Below are positions 1-8,997 of a stretch of 64,000 bases of DNA, piece after piece. Position 1 is the first letter of the stretch. Every line of letters starts with the position of its first letter. Under the pieces are notes generated by a model. It was not told where the DNA came from. It did no database searches and saw only the letters and a list, made by a program, of their open reading frames with translations. Source of the DNA: Helicobacter sp. (GTDB taxonomy: Bacteria; Campylobacterota; Campylobacteria; Campylobacterales; Helicobacteraceae); the NCBI RefSeq assembly GCF_022511165.1, contig NZ_JAFLSB010000002.1, positions 1 to 64,000 on the forward strand, given 5' to 3'. Made by a program: the position numbers and the translations under genes.

Positions 1-12
1 TACCAAGCCGAG

Positions 13-82
13 TGCATTTTGTGCGTAATGTCAATACACATTTGCACATTCAAACCCTCCCCTTATAGAAAATATTAAAAAT
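13..82 (+). repeat. Dispersed intergenic repeat, copy 1
   Basis: This stretch upstream of argG resembles stretches at 6194-6260 and, more weakly, 22741-22800. Shared elements in order are GCATTT, a CACA block, GCACATTCAA or GCGCATTCAAG, a C-rich run, and a tail close to TAGAAA(A)TATAAAAA. No convincing reading frame runs through it. It may be a relic of a larger dispersed element. The match was made by eye. Confidence 0.5.
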
Positions 83-158
83 AAACCAAGAGCATAGAAT
101 AACATTTATTCAAAGAGAGAATCTCTAAGGATTTTAAGCAGTTTTAGGCATTTTTGAT

Positions 159-164
159 TATAAT
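159..164 (+). promoter_or_regulatory. argG promoter -10 element (TATAAT)
   Basis: A perfect TATAAT lies 40 bases before the argG start. Upstream are regularly spaced T-runs and no recognisable -35, as is usual for the housekeeping sigma factor of Helicobacter and Campylobacter. The ribosome binding site AAAGGAA is at 191-197. Confidence 0.7.
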
Positions 165-203
165 GCCTCCTTCAATGAAGATTCTAAAATAAAGGAAGCA
201 AGA

Positions 204-1412
204 ATGGCAGCGATTAAAAAAGTTGTTTTAGCATACAGCGGCGGACTTGATACGAGTGTGATTTTAAAGTGGTTGGGGGATAATTATCATTGCGAGGTGG
301 TTACTTTTACTGCGGATATTGGGCAGGGAGAGGAGGTAGAGCCCGCACGAGAAAAAGCCCTCAAGCTTGGGATAAAGCCAGAAAATATTTTTATCGAGGA
401 TTTAAAAGAGGAATTTATCCGCGATTTTGTTTTCCCTATGTTTCGCGCAAACACCATTTATGAGGGTGAATATTTGCTTGGCACTTCTATTGCGCGCCCA
501 CTTATTGCTAAAAGACTTGTAGAAATTGCCAAAAATGTTGGTGCTGATGCTATTGCGCACGGTGCAACAGGCAAAGGAAATGATCAAGTGCGATTCGAGC
601 TAGGGGCTTATGCGCTTAATCCAGATATTAAAGTAATCGCGCCTTGGAGAGAATGGGATTTAAATAGCCGCGAAAAACTTCTTTCTTATGCAGAATCTGC
701 GGGGATTATGATTGAGAAAAAACAAAATAAATCGCCTTATTCGATGGACGCAAACTTGCTTCACATCAGCTATGAGGGGCAGATTCTAGAAAATCCAAAT
801 ACCGAGCCAGAAGAAGATATGTGGCGTTGGAGCGTCTCTCCCTTAAATGCTCCCGATATGCCAGAATCTATAAGTATTCACTTTGAAAAAGGCGATGGAG
901 TAGCCATAAATGGAGAGAGGCTAAGCCCCGCAGCATTTTGGGCAAGGCTTAATGCACTTGGCTGTAAGCACGGCATTGGGCGACTTGATTTGGTAGAAAA
1001 TCGTTATGTGGGTATGAAATCTCGGGGTTGCTATGAAACGCCCGGTGGCACGATTTATCTTAAAGCTCATCGTGCCATAGAATCCCTCTGCCTTGACAGA
1101 GAAGAGGCGCATTTAAAAGATTCTATAATGCCAAAATATGCAGAGCTTATTTATAATGGCTATTGGTTTAGCCCAGAAAGAGAGGCATTACAGGCATTAA
1201 TTAACACAACACAGCAGAGAGTAAGTGGCGTGGTGCGTCTTAAGCTTTATAAGGGCAATGTGATTGTGATAGGGAGAGAATCTCCGCATTCCCTCTTTAA
1301 TGCCGCATATAGCACCTTTGAGGAAGATTCTGTATATAATCAAAAAGATGCCGCCGGATTTATCAAACTCAATGCTCTACGTTTTATCATAGCAGGTAAA
1401 ACACGTAAGTAG
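204..1412 (+). CDS. argG: Argininosuccinate synthase
   Basis: ArgG joins citrulline and aspartate, using ATP, to give argininosuccinate, the next-to-last step of arginine synthesis in the cytosol. The 402-residue product has the usual length. It carries the N-terminal P-loop [11 protein letters not shown] (residues 10-20), which binds ATP pyrophosphate, and the [10 protein letters not shown] signature near residue 125. The ATG at 204 follows AAAGGAA at suitable spacing and its own TATAAT at 159-164. The next gene begins 11 bases after the stop, so the two may be co-transcribed. An ArgA-type acetyltransferase at 34459 fits an organism that makes its own arginine, unlike H. pylori. No anomaly is visible. 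Confidence 0.97.
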   Translation: MAAIKKVVLAYSGGLDTSVILKWLGDNYHCEVVTFTADIGQGEEVEPAREKALKLGIKPENIFIEDLKEEFIRDFVFPMFRANTIYEGEYLLGTSIARPLIAKRLVEIAKNVGADAIAHGATGKGNDQVRFELGAYALNPDIKVIAPWREWDLNSREKLLSYAESAGIMIEKKQNKSPYSMDANLLHISYEGQILENPNTEPEEDMWRWSVSPLNAPDMPESISIHFEKGDGVAINGERLSPAAFWARLNALGCKHGIGRLDLVENRYVGMKSRGCYETPGGTIYLKAHRAIESLCLDREEAHLKDSIMPKYAELIYNGYWFSPEREALQALINTTQQRVSGVVRLKLYKGNVIVIGRESPHSLFNAAYSTFEEDSVYNQKDAAGFIKLNALRFIIAGKTRK

Positions 1413-1422
1413 AGATTTAAGA

Positions 1423-2967
1423 GTGATAAAGCAGATTCTACAAGCCCTAAGAGTAAAAATTTTTCATATCAACCGCATTTTTTGCGTATGGTGTATGTTT
1501 TGGGGTGTTTGTATAGCGCAAGAGGCTTTTATACTGAGCCACAGCGATATTTCACAAGTGGTAAATTTAGGCTATGCGAATTTAGAGGTTTCTACTTTTA
1601 TGAAAGGTTCTAAGAAAAGCAAAAAAGTTTTTATGATTTCAGATTTTAATAATATGAGTGATTTTGATATAGATATTACGCTTTTGGCGCGTGAGTTTAT
1701 GACGCAGATGCTTCAATCAAAGCAATTTGCGCTCTCTGGGGCATTAGCGAGTAATGCTTTTGATGCTGATCCAAGCCTTGATAGAATCCGTGCTTTGCGC
1801 AATAACAAGGAATTTGCTGATATGATTCCAAAAGGCGCATTGATTGCACCAAAATATGCTCTAAGTGCGCGTATAAGCAATGATATTAGCACACAGGGTA
1901 AATTCAATATTATTACCTATCATTTTATTTTTAGCATTATCAATCTTGAGAATGGGCTTGTGGAGTGGGACTATATCGAACATATCAAAAAAAGTAGCAA
2001 AGAGCCTCTCCCTCCGCTCAATCGTGAATCTCCCTATGGTAGAGCCTGCATCGCAAATGCGCTTAGCCCAAATGAGCGCAAAGAGGCGTGTGAGGTGGCT
2101 ATAAATGAGATTTGGCTAGGTAATTTTGAATCTATTCCACAAAATAAGAGAGAGCTTTTGCACACTTATGCGCAAAAGGCGACTGATTTAGGCTCGGCTT
2201 TTGGCGCACGGGTGCTTGGCACTAGCTATAAATTTGCTTACACAGATTTTACACGCGCAAAAAAATATTATGCCAAATCCTGTGAGGGTGGAGATGGAGG
2301 AGGCTGCTACAATCTTTCGCTTTTATATGAGAATGCTCAAGGCGTAGAGCAAGATATTGCTTTAGCAAAAAAATACGCCCAAAGCGCGTGTGAAAAGGGC
2401 TTTAGGGTGGGCTGTGAGAATCTTAAGCTTTTAGCACAATATAAAGATGATGAACAACTTGATGAGACAGCTTTAACAAATCAACGCGATTGTGAAAAGG
2501 GCTTAGGCATAGCGTGCGGGAATTTGTCATCGTATTATTATCACGGCTTTGGTGGTGCAAACAAAAATATCACAAAAGCGCGAATGCTACTTGAGAAAGG
2601 CTGCGCACTCAAAGATACATATTCGTGCTATCAATTAGGTTTATGGGAATTGCAGGGCTTGGGCGGTGTGCTTAAGAGTGGCAAAAAGGCTTTGGAGCAT
2701 ATTGTGTATGCGTGTGAGACTGATGCAAAAAAAGCGTGTAGGGTAATGGAGAATTTTAGTGAGCAACAGCAATATTTCTATAAATGTGAAGATAATGCCA
2801 AAAATATTGCAAATGCAGCGTGTTTAAACGCGGGGGATTTGTATGAAAATGCCCTAGATATAAAACGCGATAATACACAGGCATTGAAATACTACAAAAA
2901 ATCTTGCGATGGTGGGCTAAAAGTAGCGTGTAATGCCTATAATGCCTTGGCGCAAAAACTAAAATAG
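1423..2967 (+). CDS. LpoB-like domain fused to cysteine-rich Sel1 (Hcp-type) repeats, exported
   Basis: This is a 514-residue secreted protein of mixed architecture. A signal peptide (residues 1 to about 33) precedes a region at about 50-190 that looks like LpoB, the activator of class A penicillin-binding proteins: GYANLEVSTF, then VFMISDFNNMSDFDID, and later YHFIFSIINLENGLVEWDY. Residues 230-510 are Sel1-like repeats of the Helicobacter cysteine-rich (Hcp) type with at least seven Cys pairs, for example SCEGGDGGGC and ACEKGFRVGC, which form disulfides within repeats in that family. The start is GTG at 1423 with a weak ribosome site; ATG at 1495 is possible but would cut the signal sequence. 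There is no lipobox, unlike true LpoB. A periplasmic role in peptidoglycan synthesis is inferred from the LpoB part only. Confidence 0.75.
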   Translation: MIKQILQALRVKIFHINRIFCVWCMFWGVCIAQEAFILSHSDISQVVNLGYANLEVSTFMKGSKKSKKVFMISDFNNMSDFDIDITLLAREFMTQMLQSKQFALSGALASNAFDADPSLDRIRALRNNKEFADMIPKGALIAPKYALSARISNDISTQGKFNIITYHFIFSIINLENGLVEWDYIEHIKKSSKEPLPPLNRESPYGRACIANALSPNERKEACEVAINEIWLGNFESIPQNKRELLHTYAQKATDLGSAFGARVLGTSYKFAYTDFTRAKKYYAKSCEGGDGGGCYNLSLLYENAQGVEQDIALAKKYAQSACEKGFRVGCENLKLLAQYKDDEQLDETALTNQRDCEKGLGIACGNLSSYYYHGFGGANKNITKARMLLEKGCALKDTYSCYQLGLWELQGLGGVLKSGKKALEHIVYACETDAKKACRVMENFSEQQQYFYKCEDNAKNIANAACLNAGDLYENALDIKRDNTQALKYYKKSCDGGLKVACNAYNALAQKLK

Positions 2968-3097
2968 TTTTTATCATAGATAACTTGAGTTAAATGTATA
3001 AAAAAGAGTTAAAGCGCATTGTAAGTTTGGCATTATACAATATGTTTTTTATTTTTGATGAATTGATTAAAGTAAGTTTTCATTTTAGGGGAGCGAT

Positions 3098-3907
3098 ATG
3101 GCGCAAGTTATTACAATCACTTCAGGCAAAGGAGGTGTGGGTAAATCTACGGCGGCGGCAAATTTGAGTGTGGGCTTGGCTACACAATTAGCAGATAAAA
3201 AAGTTGTGGCGGTGGATTTTGATATTGGGTTGCGTAACCTTGATATGCTCCTTGGGCTAGAAAATCGTATCGTATATGATGTAATTGATGTAATGGAGGG
3301 CAAATGCAACCTCTCCCAAGCTCTTATCAATCATAAAAAGACAAAAAATCTCTATTTTCTCCCTGCCTCACAGACAAAAGATAAAACAATTCTTGATAAG
3401 CAAAAAGTGGGCAAGCTCATTGAGGGGTTGCGGGAAAATTTTGATTATATTCTTATAGATTCACCAGCAGGGATTGAAAGTGGGTTTGAACACGCCATAC
3501 TCTATGCGGATAGGGCGCTTATTGTTGTTACCCCAGAAGTAAGCTCCGTGCGTGATAGTGATAGGGTAATAGGCATTATTGATGCAAAATCTTTAAAGGC
3601 ACAAAATGGACAGGAGGTGCAAAAGCATATCATCATCAATCGCATTAAGCCGGATTTAATAAAAAAAGGTGAAATGCTCTCTGTCGATGATGTTTTGGGG
3701 ATTCTTGCATTGCCTCTTATCGGGCTTATTCCTGAAGATAGCAAAATTGTGAGTGCAACAAATACAGGCGAGCCTGTTATTTATACACAATCCCCGAGCG
3801 CAAAGGCATATATGCGTATTGCAAGGAGGATTCTAGGCGAGGAAGTGGAATTTGTAGCTTTAGAAGAAGAGGGTGTTATGGGGGCGATAAAAAGGATTTT
3901 TAAATGA
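3098..3907 (+). CDS. minD: Septum-site determining ATPase MinD
   Basis: MinD is a membrane-associated ATPase that, with MinC and MinE, keeps the division septum away from the poles. The 269-residue protein starts with the deviant Walker A motif KGGVGKST at residues 10-17. It continues with [17 protein letters not shown] and ends in a short basic amphipathic helix (MGAIKRIFK) that serves as membrane anchor in this family. AGGGGAG at 3087-3093 supports the ATG at 3098. The minE start overlaps the stop by four bases (ATGA), so the two are translationally coupled. No minC is seen nearby. Confidence 0.97.
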   Translation: MAQVITITSGKGGVGKSTAAANLSVGLATQLADKKVVAVDFDIGLRNLDMLLGLENRIVYDVIDVMEGKCNLSQALINHKKTKNLYFLPASQTKDKTILDKQKVGKLIEGLRENFDYILIDSPAGIESGFEHAILYADRALIVVTPEVSSVRDSDRVIGIIDAKSLKAQNGQEVQKHIIINRIKPDLIKKGEMLSVDDVLGILALPLIGLIPEDSKIVSATNTGEPVIYTQSPSAKAYMRIARRILGEEVEFVALEEEGVMGAIKRIFK

Positions 3908-4146
3908 GTTTTTTAAGTAATATCTTGCAAAAACCCTCACAAAAAAGTGCTTTAGCAGCAAAAGAGCGTTTGAGCATTGTTTTAGCGCACGAGCGCAGTG
4001 CTAATATCCCCTACCTTGAAGAGATGCAAAAAGAGATTTTGCAAGTTGTGCAGAAATATACCAAAACAAGCAATATCCATTTTAGTGCCAATAGTAACCA
4101 AAATATCAATATACTTGAAGTGCAAATTGAATTAGGGGAGCGATAA
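3904..4146 (+). CDS. minE: Cell division topological specificity factor MinE
   Basis: MinE stimulates the ATPase of MinD and drives MinD off the membrane, so that division is inhibited only at the poles. The 80-residue product has the usual length. Its N-terminal part (residues 15-35, with [13 protein letters not shown]) is the conserved MinD-contact segment, and the C-terminal half is the dimerisation domain. It overlaps minD by four bases and the next gene starts one base after its stop, so minD, minE, the deacetylase-like gene and dprA form one tight operon. Confidence 0.95.
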   Translation: MSFLSNILQKPSQKSALAAKERLSIVLAHERSANIPYLEEMQKEILQVVQKYTKTSNIHFSANSNQNINILEVQIELGER

Positions 4147-4147
4147 G

Positions 4148-5194
4148 TTGCGCCTTTTGCTGTGCGTATCGCTTATTATGTGCTTTGTAAGGGCAGATGC
4201 TATTTTTGAGCTTGAATCCACGCAGTCTAGCCAAAAGCCAAAGGTAGCCCAGCCCCTTTTAATATATGGCTTAAGCAAGTTTTTCTCTTATTTACATAAT
4301 GATAATTTTATTGATTTGCAATCGCGCAAAGAGCCTTATAGCACTGATACCAAAGAGCTTACACAAGAGGATAAAAGCACACAAGAATCAAATAAAAAGA
4401 TATATACAAAAAAAGATACAGATTCTAATGCTCTTATAGAATCTCGCCTCAAAAATCCCACCCCTCTCTATGGCACAGAGAAGCCAAAGGTGCTTCTTAT
4501 AATGGATGACCTTTCCACACTCTCACAAGTCAAAAAAATAGAAAAATTGCAACTCAATATTACACCCTCAATTTTTCCCAAAACCAAGCATAATCCCACA
4601 ACCCCAGATATTGCAGCGTATTTAAGCAAAAAAGACAAGGCTTTTATGGTGCATCTGCCGCTTGAGGCTCAAAATTTTATACAAAGCGAACTCACGCCCC
4701 TTAAAGTTGGCACACACAAAGAGGCAATTAAGGTGCAATTAGCAAGTATTAAGGCAGATTTTCCTCATCTTGTATATCTTAATAATCACACAGGAAGCAA
4801 ATTTACTCAAAGCTATGAGGATATGCACAATCTCCTTAGTGTATTTGATGAGCTTGAATTAAAATTTATTGATAGCATTACAACAAGTCGTCCTGTGAGT
4901 GAGCGTATAGCTACAGAGCAAGGCAGACTTATAATGGCACGCGATGTGTTTTTGGATAATGAAACAAATGTCGCTTATATTAAAAATCAAATTCGCTCAC
5001 TCATCATAAAGGCACGAGATAAGGGCTATGCTATTGCGATTTGCCACCCTAATGTCGCCACTTTTAAGGCATTATCGCAGATGAGAGATGATTTGCAAAA
5101 TAATGTTGAGCTTGTAAATCCAGCAGAATTAGAATCTTATCTTATAAGCTATAAGAGTGCGCGTTATGTGCGCACTCCATTTACATCTCAATGA
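4148..5194 (+). CDS. Divergent polysaccharide deacetylase (YibQ family), periplasmic
   Basis: The 348-residue protein has a short signal sequence (residues 1-18), a low-complexity linker to about 115, and then a domain of the divergent polysaccharide deacetylase family (Pfam PF04748). Recognisable blocks are KVLLIMDDL, FMVHLPLEA, YLNNHTGS, FIDSITTSRPV, RDVFLDNE and AIAICHP. The family fold is that of NodB-type deacetylases, but no substrate is established. The start is TTG at 4148, one base after the minE stop; no better start lies nearby. Its place between minE and dprA in one operon gives no direct clue to function. Confidence 0.85.
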   Translation: MRLLLCVSLIMCFVRADAIFELESTQSSQKPKVAQPLLIYGLSKFFSYLHNDNFIDLQSRKEPYSTDTKELTQEDKSTQESNKKIYTKKDTDSNALIESRLKNPTPLYGTEKPKVLLIMDDLSTLSQVKKIEKLQLNITPSIFPKTKHNPTTPDIAAYLSKKDKAFMVHLPLEAQNFIQSELTPLKVGTHKEAIKVQLASIKADFPHLVYLNNHTGSKFTQSYEDMHNLLSVFDELELKFIDSITTSRPVSERIATEQGRLIMARDVFLDNETNVAYIKNQIRSLIIKARDKGYAIAICHPNVATFKALSQMRDDLQNNVELVNPAELESYLISYKSARYVRTPFTSQ

Positions 5195-6015
5195 TGCAAG
5201 ATAGCCTTGATTCTGTGATAAAAGAGTTAGCTTATGAAGATTTGCCCAAAGCCCTGCGTTCTTTATCTAAACCTCCTTCAAAACTCTTTTATCGCGGGGA
5301 TAGGGAGAGATTTAATGAGCTTTTGTGTGCAAAACCTAAGATTGCCATTGTTGGCACACGCAAACCCAATCCCTACACTAAATCCTTTGTGGCTACTTTA
5401 AGCGCACAGATTGCTAAACATAATGGCGTGGTGGTAAGTGGCGGGGCTTTGGGAGTTGATATTATCGCTCATACTCACGCTTTTCCACGCACGATAATGT
5501 TCTCTCCTGCAAGTCTTGAGATAAGCTACCCCAAGAGCAATGCTAAGATGATTGAGAAAATGATGAAAGAGGCTTTAGTGATGAGCGAATATCAAAAAGG
5601 CTATATGCCTCATCGCTTTAGTTTTTTAGAGCGCAATCGCCTTGTTGTGGGCTTAAGCGATTATGTGATTATCCCTCAAGCGGATTTACAAAGTGGCTCG
5701 ATGCAGAGTGCAAGATTCGCGCTTACAACCGCTAAGCCTCTTTTTGTGCTACCTCATCGCATAGGCGAGAGTGAGGGGACAAATAAACTTCTTGCAGAGG
5801 GTAAAGCACAGGCGATTTATGATATTTCTGCTTTTATAGAATCCATTTTTGGAGATTCTTATAATGAAGATATAGGCACAAATGATGAGGTTTTGAGCTT
5901 TTGTGCAAAAAATCCTCGCTTTGAGGAAGCCTATGCGCGATTTGGGGAAATTCTTTATGAATATGAGCTTATGGGGAAACTCATTCGAGAATCTGGCATT
6001 ATTCGTTTGGCTTAA
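5191..6015 (+). CDS. dprA: DNA processing protein DprA
   Basis: DprA binds incoming single-stranded DNA during natural transformation and loads RecA on it. The product (274 residues, short Helicobacter form) has the Rossmann-like core: KIAIVGTRKP (about residue 50), VVSGGALGVDIIAH (about 80) and the FLERNRLVVGLSDYVIIPQA segment at about 145-165. A small C-terminal domain follows. The ATG overlaps the upstream stop by four bases; a second ATG directly follows. Order minD-minE-dprA-ruvX matches what I recall of H. pylori HP0331-HP0334, apart from the inserted deacetylase gene. Pseudopilin genes elsewhere in the window strengthen the case for competence. Confidence 0.93.
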   Translation: MMQDSLDSVIKELAYEDLPKALRSLSKPPSKLFYRGDRERFNELLCAKPKIAIVGTRKPNPYTKSFVATLSAQIAKHNGVVVSGGALGVDIIAHTHAFPRTIMFSPASLEISYPKSNAKMIEKMMKEALVMSEYQKGYMPHRFSFLERNRLVVGLSDYVIIPQADLQSGSMQSARFALTTAKPLFVLPHRIGESEGTNKLLAEGKAQAIYDISAFIESIFGDSYNEDIGTNDEVLSFCAKNPRFEEAYARFGEILYEYELMGKLIRESGIIRLA

Positions 6016-6193
6016 AGTTTGCGTGGGCGGAGAATGTAGATTCTAAATAAAGAATCTTATTGCAATAACAAGGTATGTCCTTTATTGCATCAAGAATTTA
6101 ATGATATGCTAAAAGCTACAATGCCTTAAAAGCGTTGCAGGGATTTGGGAGGTGGGTGGAAATCTTGCGAGTGGGATAAGGGGAGCGACTTTT

Positions 6194-6260
6194 GCATTTG
6201 TGCAAAGCACCAATCCACACTTGCGCATTCAAGCCCCTCTCCCTTGTAGAAATATAAAAA
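6194..6260 (+). repeat. Dispersed intergenic repeat, copy 2
   Basis: This copy shares with copy 1 (13-82) the ordered blocks GCATTT, CACA, GC(G/A)CATTCAA, a C-rich run and TAGAAATATAAAAA. With copy 3 (22741-22800) it shares CCACACT, CGCATT.AAGCC and AAATATAAAAA, followed in both by CAT and an A-run. It lies about 65 bases before the ruvX -10, so it is unlikely to be part of the core promoter. Confidence 0.5.
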
Positions 6261-6324
6261 GTTTCATTATAAAAATTAGTTTTTCACACTTTTTGTCCCT
6301 ATTTATTGCTTTGGATTTTAGTGT

Positions 6325-6330
6325 TATAAT
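6325..6330 (+). promoter_or_regulatory. ruvX promoter -10 element (TATAAT)
   Basis: TATAAT lies 50 bases before the ruvX start and is preceded by T-rich sequence (TTTGGATTTTAGTG). No -35 is evident, as is normal for this group. Confidence 0.6.
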
Positions 6331-6379
6331 GCAATTTACTCTAGCAAAAATTAAGAATCTAAGGCAAAGAAGAGCAAAA

Positions 6380-6790
6380 ATGAATATTCTTGCGTGTGAT
6401 GTAGGGCTTAAGCGCATAGGCTTAGCCGTGTATAAAGAGGGCATTATCTTGCCACTTTCGCCAATCTTGCGCCATAATCGCAATCAAGCAGCAAAAGAGC
6501 TTACTCGCCTTTTGAGTGAGCGCGAGATAGAGAGGTTGATTGTGGGCTTACCAAATGGAGGGGTAGCAGGATATGAAGATACACAGCGCAGAATCAAGCA
6601 TTTTATCTCGCTTTTAGCCTTTAGCGGGGAAGTTGTGTTTATTGATGAGGACTATACAAGCAATGAGGCTTTAGAATCTCTTGGCTATATGAAAAGGCAA
6701 AATCGTGCCAAGGCACAAAAAGATGGCAGGCTTGATTCCCTTAGTGCCTCACTTATACTTGAAAGGTATGTGCAGACATTGCGCTCTTAA
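6380..6790 (+). CDS. ruvX: RuvX/YqgF family Holliday junction resolvase-like nuclease
   Basis: RuvX (YqgF) has an RNase H-like fold. It is described as a putative Holliday junction resolvase and also acts in 16S rRNA 5' maturation in some bacteria. From the ATG at 6380 the product is 136 residues, the usual size, starting MNILACDVGLKRIGLAV, where Asp7 is the first catalytic acid. IERLIVGLPNG, VVFIDEDYTS and the closing DSLSASLILERY complete the family pattern. The frame is open further upstream, but that part resembles nothing. It follows dprA as in H. pylori but has its own promoter. Confidence 0.9.
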   Translation: MNILACDVGLKRIGLAVYKEGIILPLSPILRHNRNQAAKELTRLLSEREIERLIVGLPNGGVAGYEDTQRRIKHFISLLAFSGEVVFIDEDYTSNEALESLGYMKRQNRAKAQKDGRLDSLSASLILERYVQTLRS

Positions 6791-6955
6791 GTTTTTGCAC
6801 TAAGCTTCTTTTTCTTTGATTTGAACTTCATAGGTATACTTCATTTTGATTTCACAAAAAGCTTCTGCAAATAGGGCGCAAAAAAAGCCTTGATTTAAGT
6901 AAATTTAAGTGGGGGGCATAAACCACCCTTAATGCAAAATCACAAAGGAGAGAAA

Positions 6956-8770
6956 ATGGATGGCAAAGGTACATTGAGAAGCTTTCTACAAGATTATGAA
7001 AACTTCTCAATCCCTCAATATCAAAGAGACTATGCGTGGGGAGAGAGGAATCTCAATGAATTATGGGAGGATTTGGAGGAAAACATAGAAGCAAAAGCTC
7101 AAAATCCAGAAAATGGAGGACATTTTCTAGGCACGATTGTTATTGCGAGTAAAGGTCAAAATGAGGCTGATATTATCGATGGACAACAGAGATTAAGTAC
7201 TCTTTTTATGATACTTATTGCATTATGGGAGCGATTAAGTACAGACACACGAGAAAATTATGGAAAAAATATTTTATATAATAATGGAGAATGCAAACTA
7301 CAAGTTGCCTCAAATAATCAAAACTTTTTTAAAGAGATTCTCAAATATGCCAAAAACCCCCACCTCCCAAGTGAAAAAGAATTAGAAAAAATAGGTTTAA
7401 AGCCACACACGCAAGGACAGAAAAATTATTATGAGGTATTTAAAACTTTATTGGGCAAAGTCAAAGATTTTGATGAGCAAGGGGCAAAGCAGTATTTTGA
7501 ATCGCTTTTGTCTATGAGGCTTATATGCTTTAGAGAAAAAGACGCAGGAGCAGCCATACGCACATTTCAAAGTGTGAATGATAGGGGTGTGCCATTGCGC
7601 CTTTTAGATAAGCTTAAATCTTTGCTCATTTATTATTCTAATCGTTTTTGTGCTGATAAGGAGCTTGATTCTAGGATTAATGAACGCTTTGGTGAGATTT
7701 TTGCTTTTTCTATGGAGATTTTTTCTCATCGCTATCGTTCTGCAATCTTTGCTACACAATCAAATGAGATTGATGATATTGAGCGCGATATATTTCGCTA
7801 TCATCTTGCAAGTAAGGTTTTTGCAGCTATGAATAAGAATCTAGGCTTATATAAAGAATCTGCAGAAAAGCATTATATTGAGCTAAAAAATAATATAAAG
7901 AGCATAAACAAAGAGAATCTAAGGGCGTTTTTAGAGGATTATAGCGAGGACTTAAAGCGATTTTTCAAAGCAGTGCGTGATATGCTTAATAGTATCGATG
8001 GGGATGTGGCGATGTTTAAGGCACTCATCATTGAAAATATTAATCCAATGTATTACAACACTTTTGTGCGTTTAAAGCTTGATAATAAGCTTGATGATGA
8101 GATGATTACGCTTTTTACAAAAGCTGATTGTGTTTTGACAAAGCTCAACGGGAAATTAAAAATACCCTATGATTTTATACATAGCTACAAAAATGGCAAT
8201 ATCGTGGAGCTAAAAGAGAGAATCTATAAAGAATGTAAAGAGAGCAAATACGCGTTAGAAAGCAAAATTGATAGCTTTGTAGATGATACCTTCAACCAAA
8301 CGCATAAAAAAATCTTTCATTATCTTTTTATCGAATATAATGAATCTAGGTGGAAACAACCTCTTGATATTGGACATTTAAACAAGCTTTTACAAAATGA
8401 GGAAGGCAGAGAGGGGAGGCAGCTTGCTCAAACAATAGAGCATATTATCTCTCAAAGTGTTTTAGATAATGCACAAGACAAGGAGCAAGTAGCTGTAGCT
8501 ATGGCACTTATCAAAGAAAGAGGCTTTGACAATATAGAGGATTTGAAAAAGTCTATTAACACTTATGGCAATTTGCTTTCTTTAGAAAAAAGATACAACA
8601 GCGAGGCTTCAAACAATAGCAATACGACCAAAGAAGAAGCCTATAGCAAATCCGCATTGCCATTTGTGCAAAGCTTTGACCCAAGCAAAGTAAATAGACA
8701 ATTCATAATAGATTGCAATAATGCTACAAAAAAATGGCTCAAAAACACATTTTTCAAAGATTTCTTATAG
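6956..8770 (+). CDS. DUF262/DUF1524 (GmrSD-like) protein, possible restriction factor
   Basis: The 604-residue product combines a DUF262 domain (ParB-like; IPQYQRDYAW at residues 19-28, DGQQRLSTLF near 74) with a C-terminal DUF1524 HNH-like region (IEHIISQ near 494, YGNLLSLEKRYN near 536). This pairing is that of GmrSD type IV restriction enzymes and many single-chain relatives, which cut modified DNA using an NTP. The usual His-x-x-Pro of DUF1524 reads HIIS here, so the nuclease centre may be altered. The ATG at 6956 follows AAGGAG (6945-6950); an ATG at 6932 lacks one. The gene stands alone between housekeeping genes, as expected of a defence islet. No methylase is adjacent. Confidence 0.8.
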   Translation: MDGKGTLRSFLQDYENFSIPQYQRDYAWGERNLNELWEDLEENIEAKAQNPENGGHFLGTIVIASKGQNEADIIDGQQRLSTLFMILIALWERLSTDTRENYGKNILYNNGECKLQVASNNQNFFKEILKYAKNPHLPSEKELEKIGLKPHTQGQKNYYEVFKTLLGKVKDFDEQGAKQYFESLLSMRLICFREKDAGAAIRTFQSVNDRGVPLRLLDKLKSLLIYYSNRFCADKELDSRINERFGEIFAFSMEIFSHRYRSAIFATQSNEIDDIERDIFRYHLASKVFAAMNKNLGLYKESAEKHYIELKNNIKSINKENLRAFLEDYSEDLKRFFKAVRDMLNSIDGDVAMFKALIIENINPMYYNTFVRLKLDNKLDDEMITLFTKADCVLTKLNGKLKIPYDFIHSYKNGNIVELKERIYKECKESKYALESKIDSFVDDTFNQTHKKIFHYLFIEYNESRWKQPLDIGHLNKLLQNEEGREGRQLAQTIEHIISQSVLDNAQDKEQVAVAMALIKERGFDNIEDLKKSINTYGNLLSLEKRYNSEASNNSNTTKEEAYSKSALPFVQSFDPSKVNRQFIIDCNNATKKWLKNTFFKDFL

Positions 8771-8794
8771 AATTTCACAATTAAAATAGTCCTT

Positions 8795-8876
8795 TTTAAA
8801 CTTCACATCTCAATTACCAAGACAATTGATAATAAACATTGTCAAAATATACATCAAAAACGATGTGAAGTTTAAA
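8795..8876. terminator. Long nested inverted repeat after the DUF262 gene
   Basis: Two perfectly complementary 15-base arms (TTTAAACTTCACATC at 8795-8809 and its reverse complement at 8862-8876) enclose 52 bases. Inside is a second hairpin, GACAAT (8821-8826) with ATTGTC (8838-8843). A short T-run follows the right arm (GTTTTTA). It could end transcription of the DUF262 gene, or be a structured RNA or a relic of an inserted element. The loop is long for an ordinary terminator. Confidence 0.6.
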
Positions 8877-8941
8877 GTTTTTATATTAAGCTATATATAG
8901 ATTCTATAAAAACACTTATTTTAGGGTATTTATTAGCCATA

Positions 8942-8970
8942 AACATACTTTTGTTTGTCTTTTGTATGTT
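8942..8970 (+). promoter_or_regulatory. Operator-like inverted repeat before the TetR gene
   Basis: AACATAC (8942-8948) is mirrored by GTATGTT (8964-8970) around a 15-base T-rich centre, 28 bases before the tetR start. Spacing and place fit autorepression by a TetR dimer or pair of dimers. This is inferred from symmetry only. Confidence 0.5.
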
Positions 8971-8997
8971 AAGATGTTTTTTATTTTAAGGAATCTT

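Larger units (their letters stand above)
6016..6379 (+). other. 364-bp non-coding gap between dprA and ruvX
   Basis: No gene is convincing here. A frame in phase with ruvX is open from 6152, but it has no ribosome site and no family resemblance, and it runs through the dispersed repeat and the ruvX promoter. The gap holds repeat copy 2 (6194-6260) and a TATAAT at 6325-6330. The first 150 bases contain AT-rich sequence with two AGAWTCT heptamers and nothing else I recognise. Confidence 0.6.

Noticed and set aside
6152..6379. Open frame extending ruvX upstream by 76 codons
   Set aside because: It runs through the dispersed repeat and the ruvX promoter, has no ribosome site, and the family starts at the ATG at 6380.
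6911..6916. G6 run before the DUF262 gene as a phase-variable tract
   Set aside because: Six G is too short for frequent slippage, and it lies outside the coding frame that starts at 6956.
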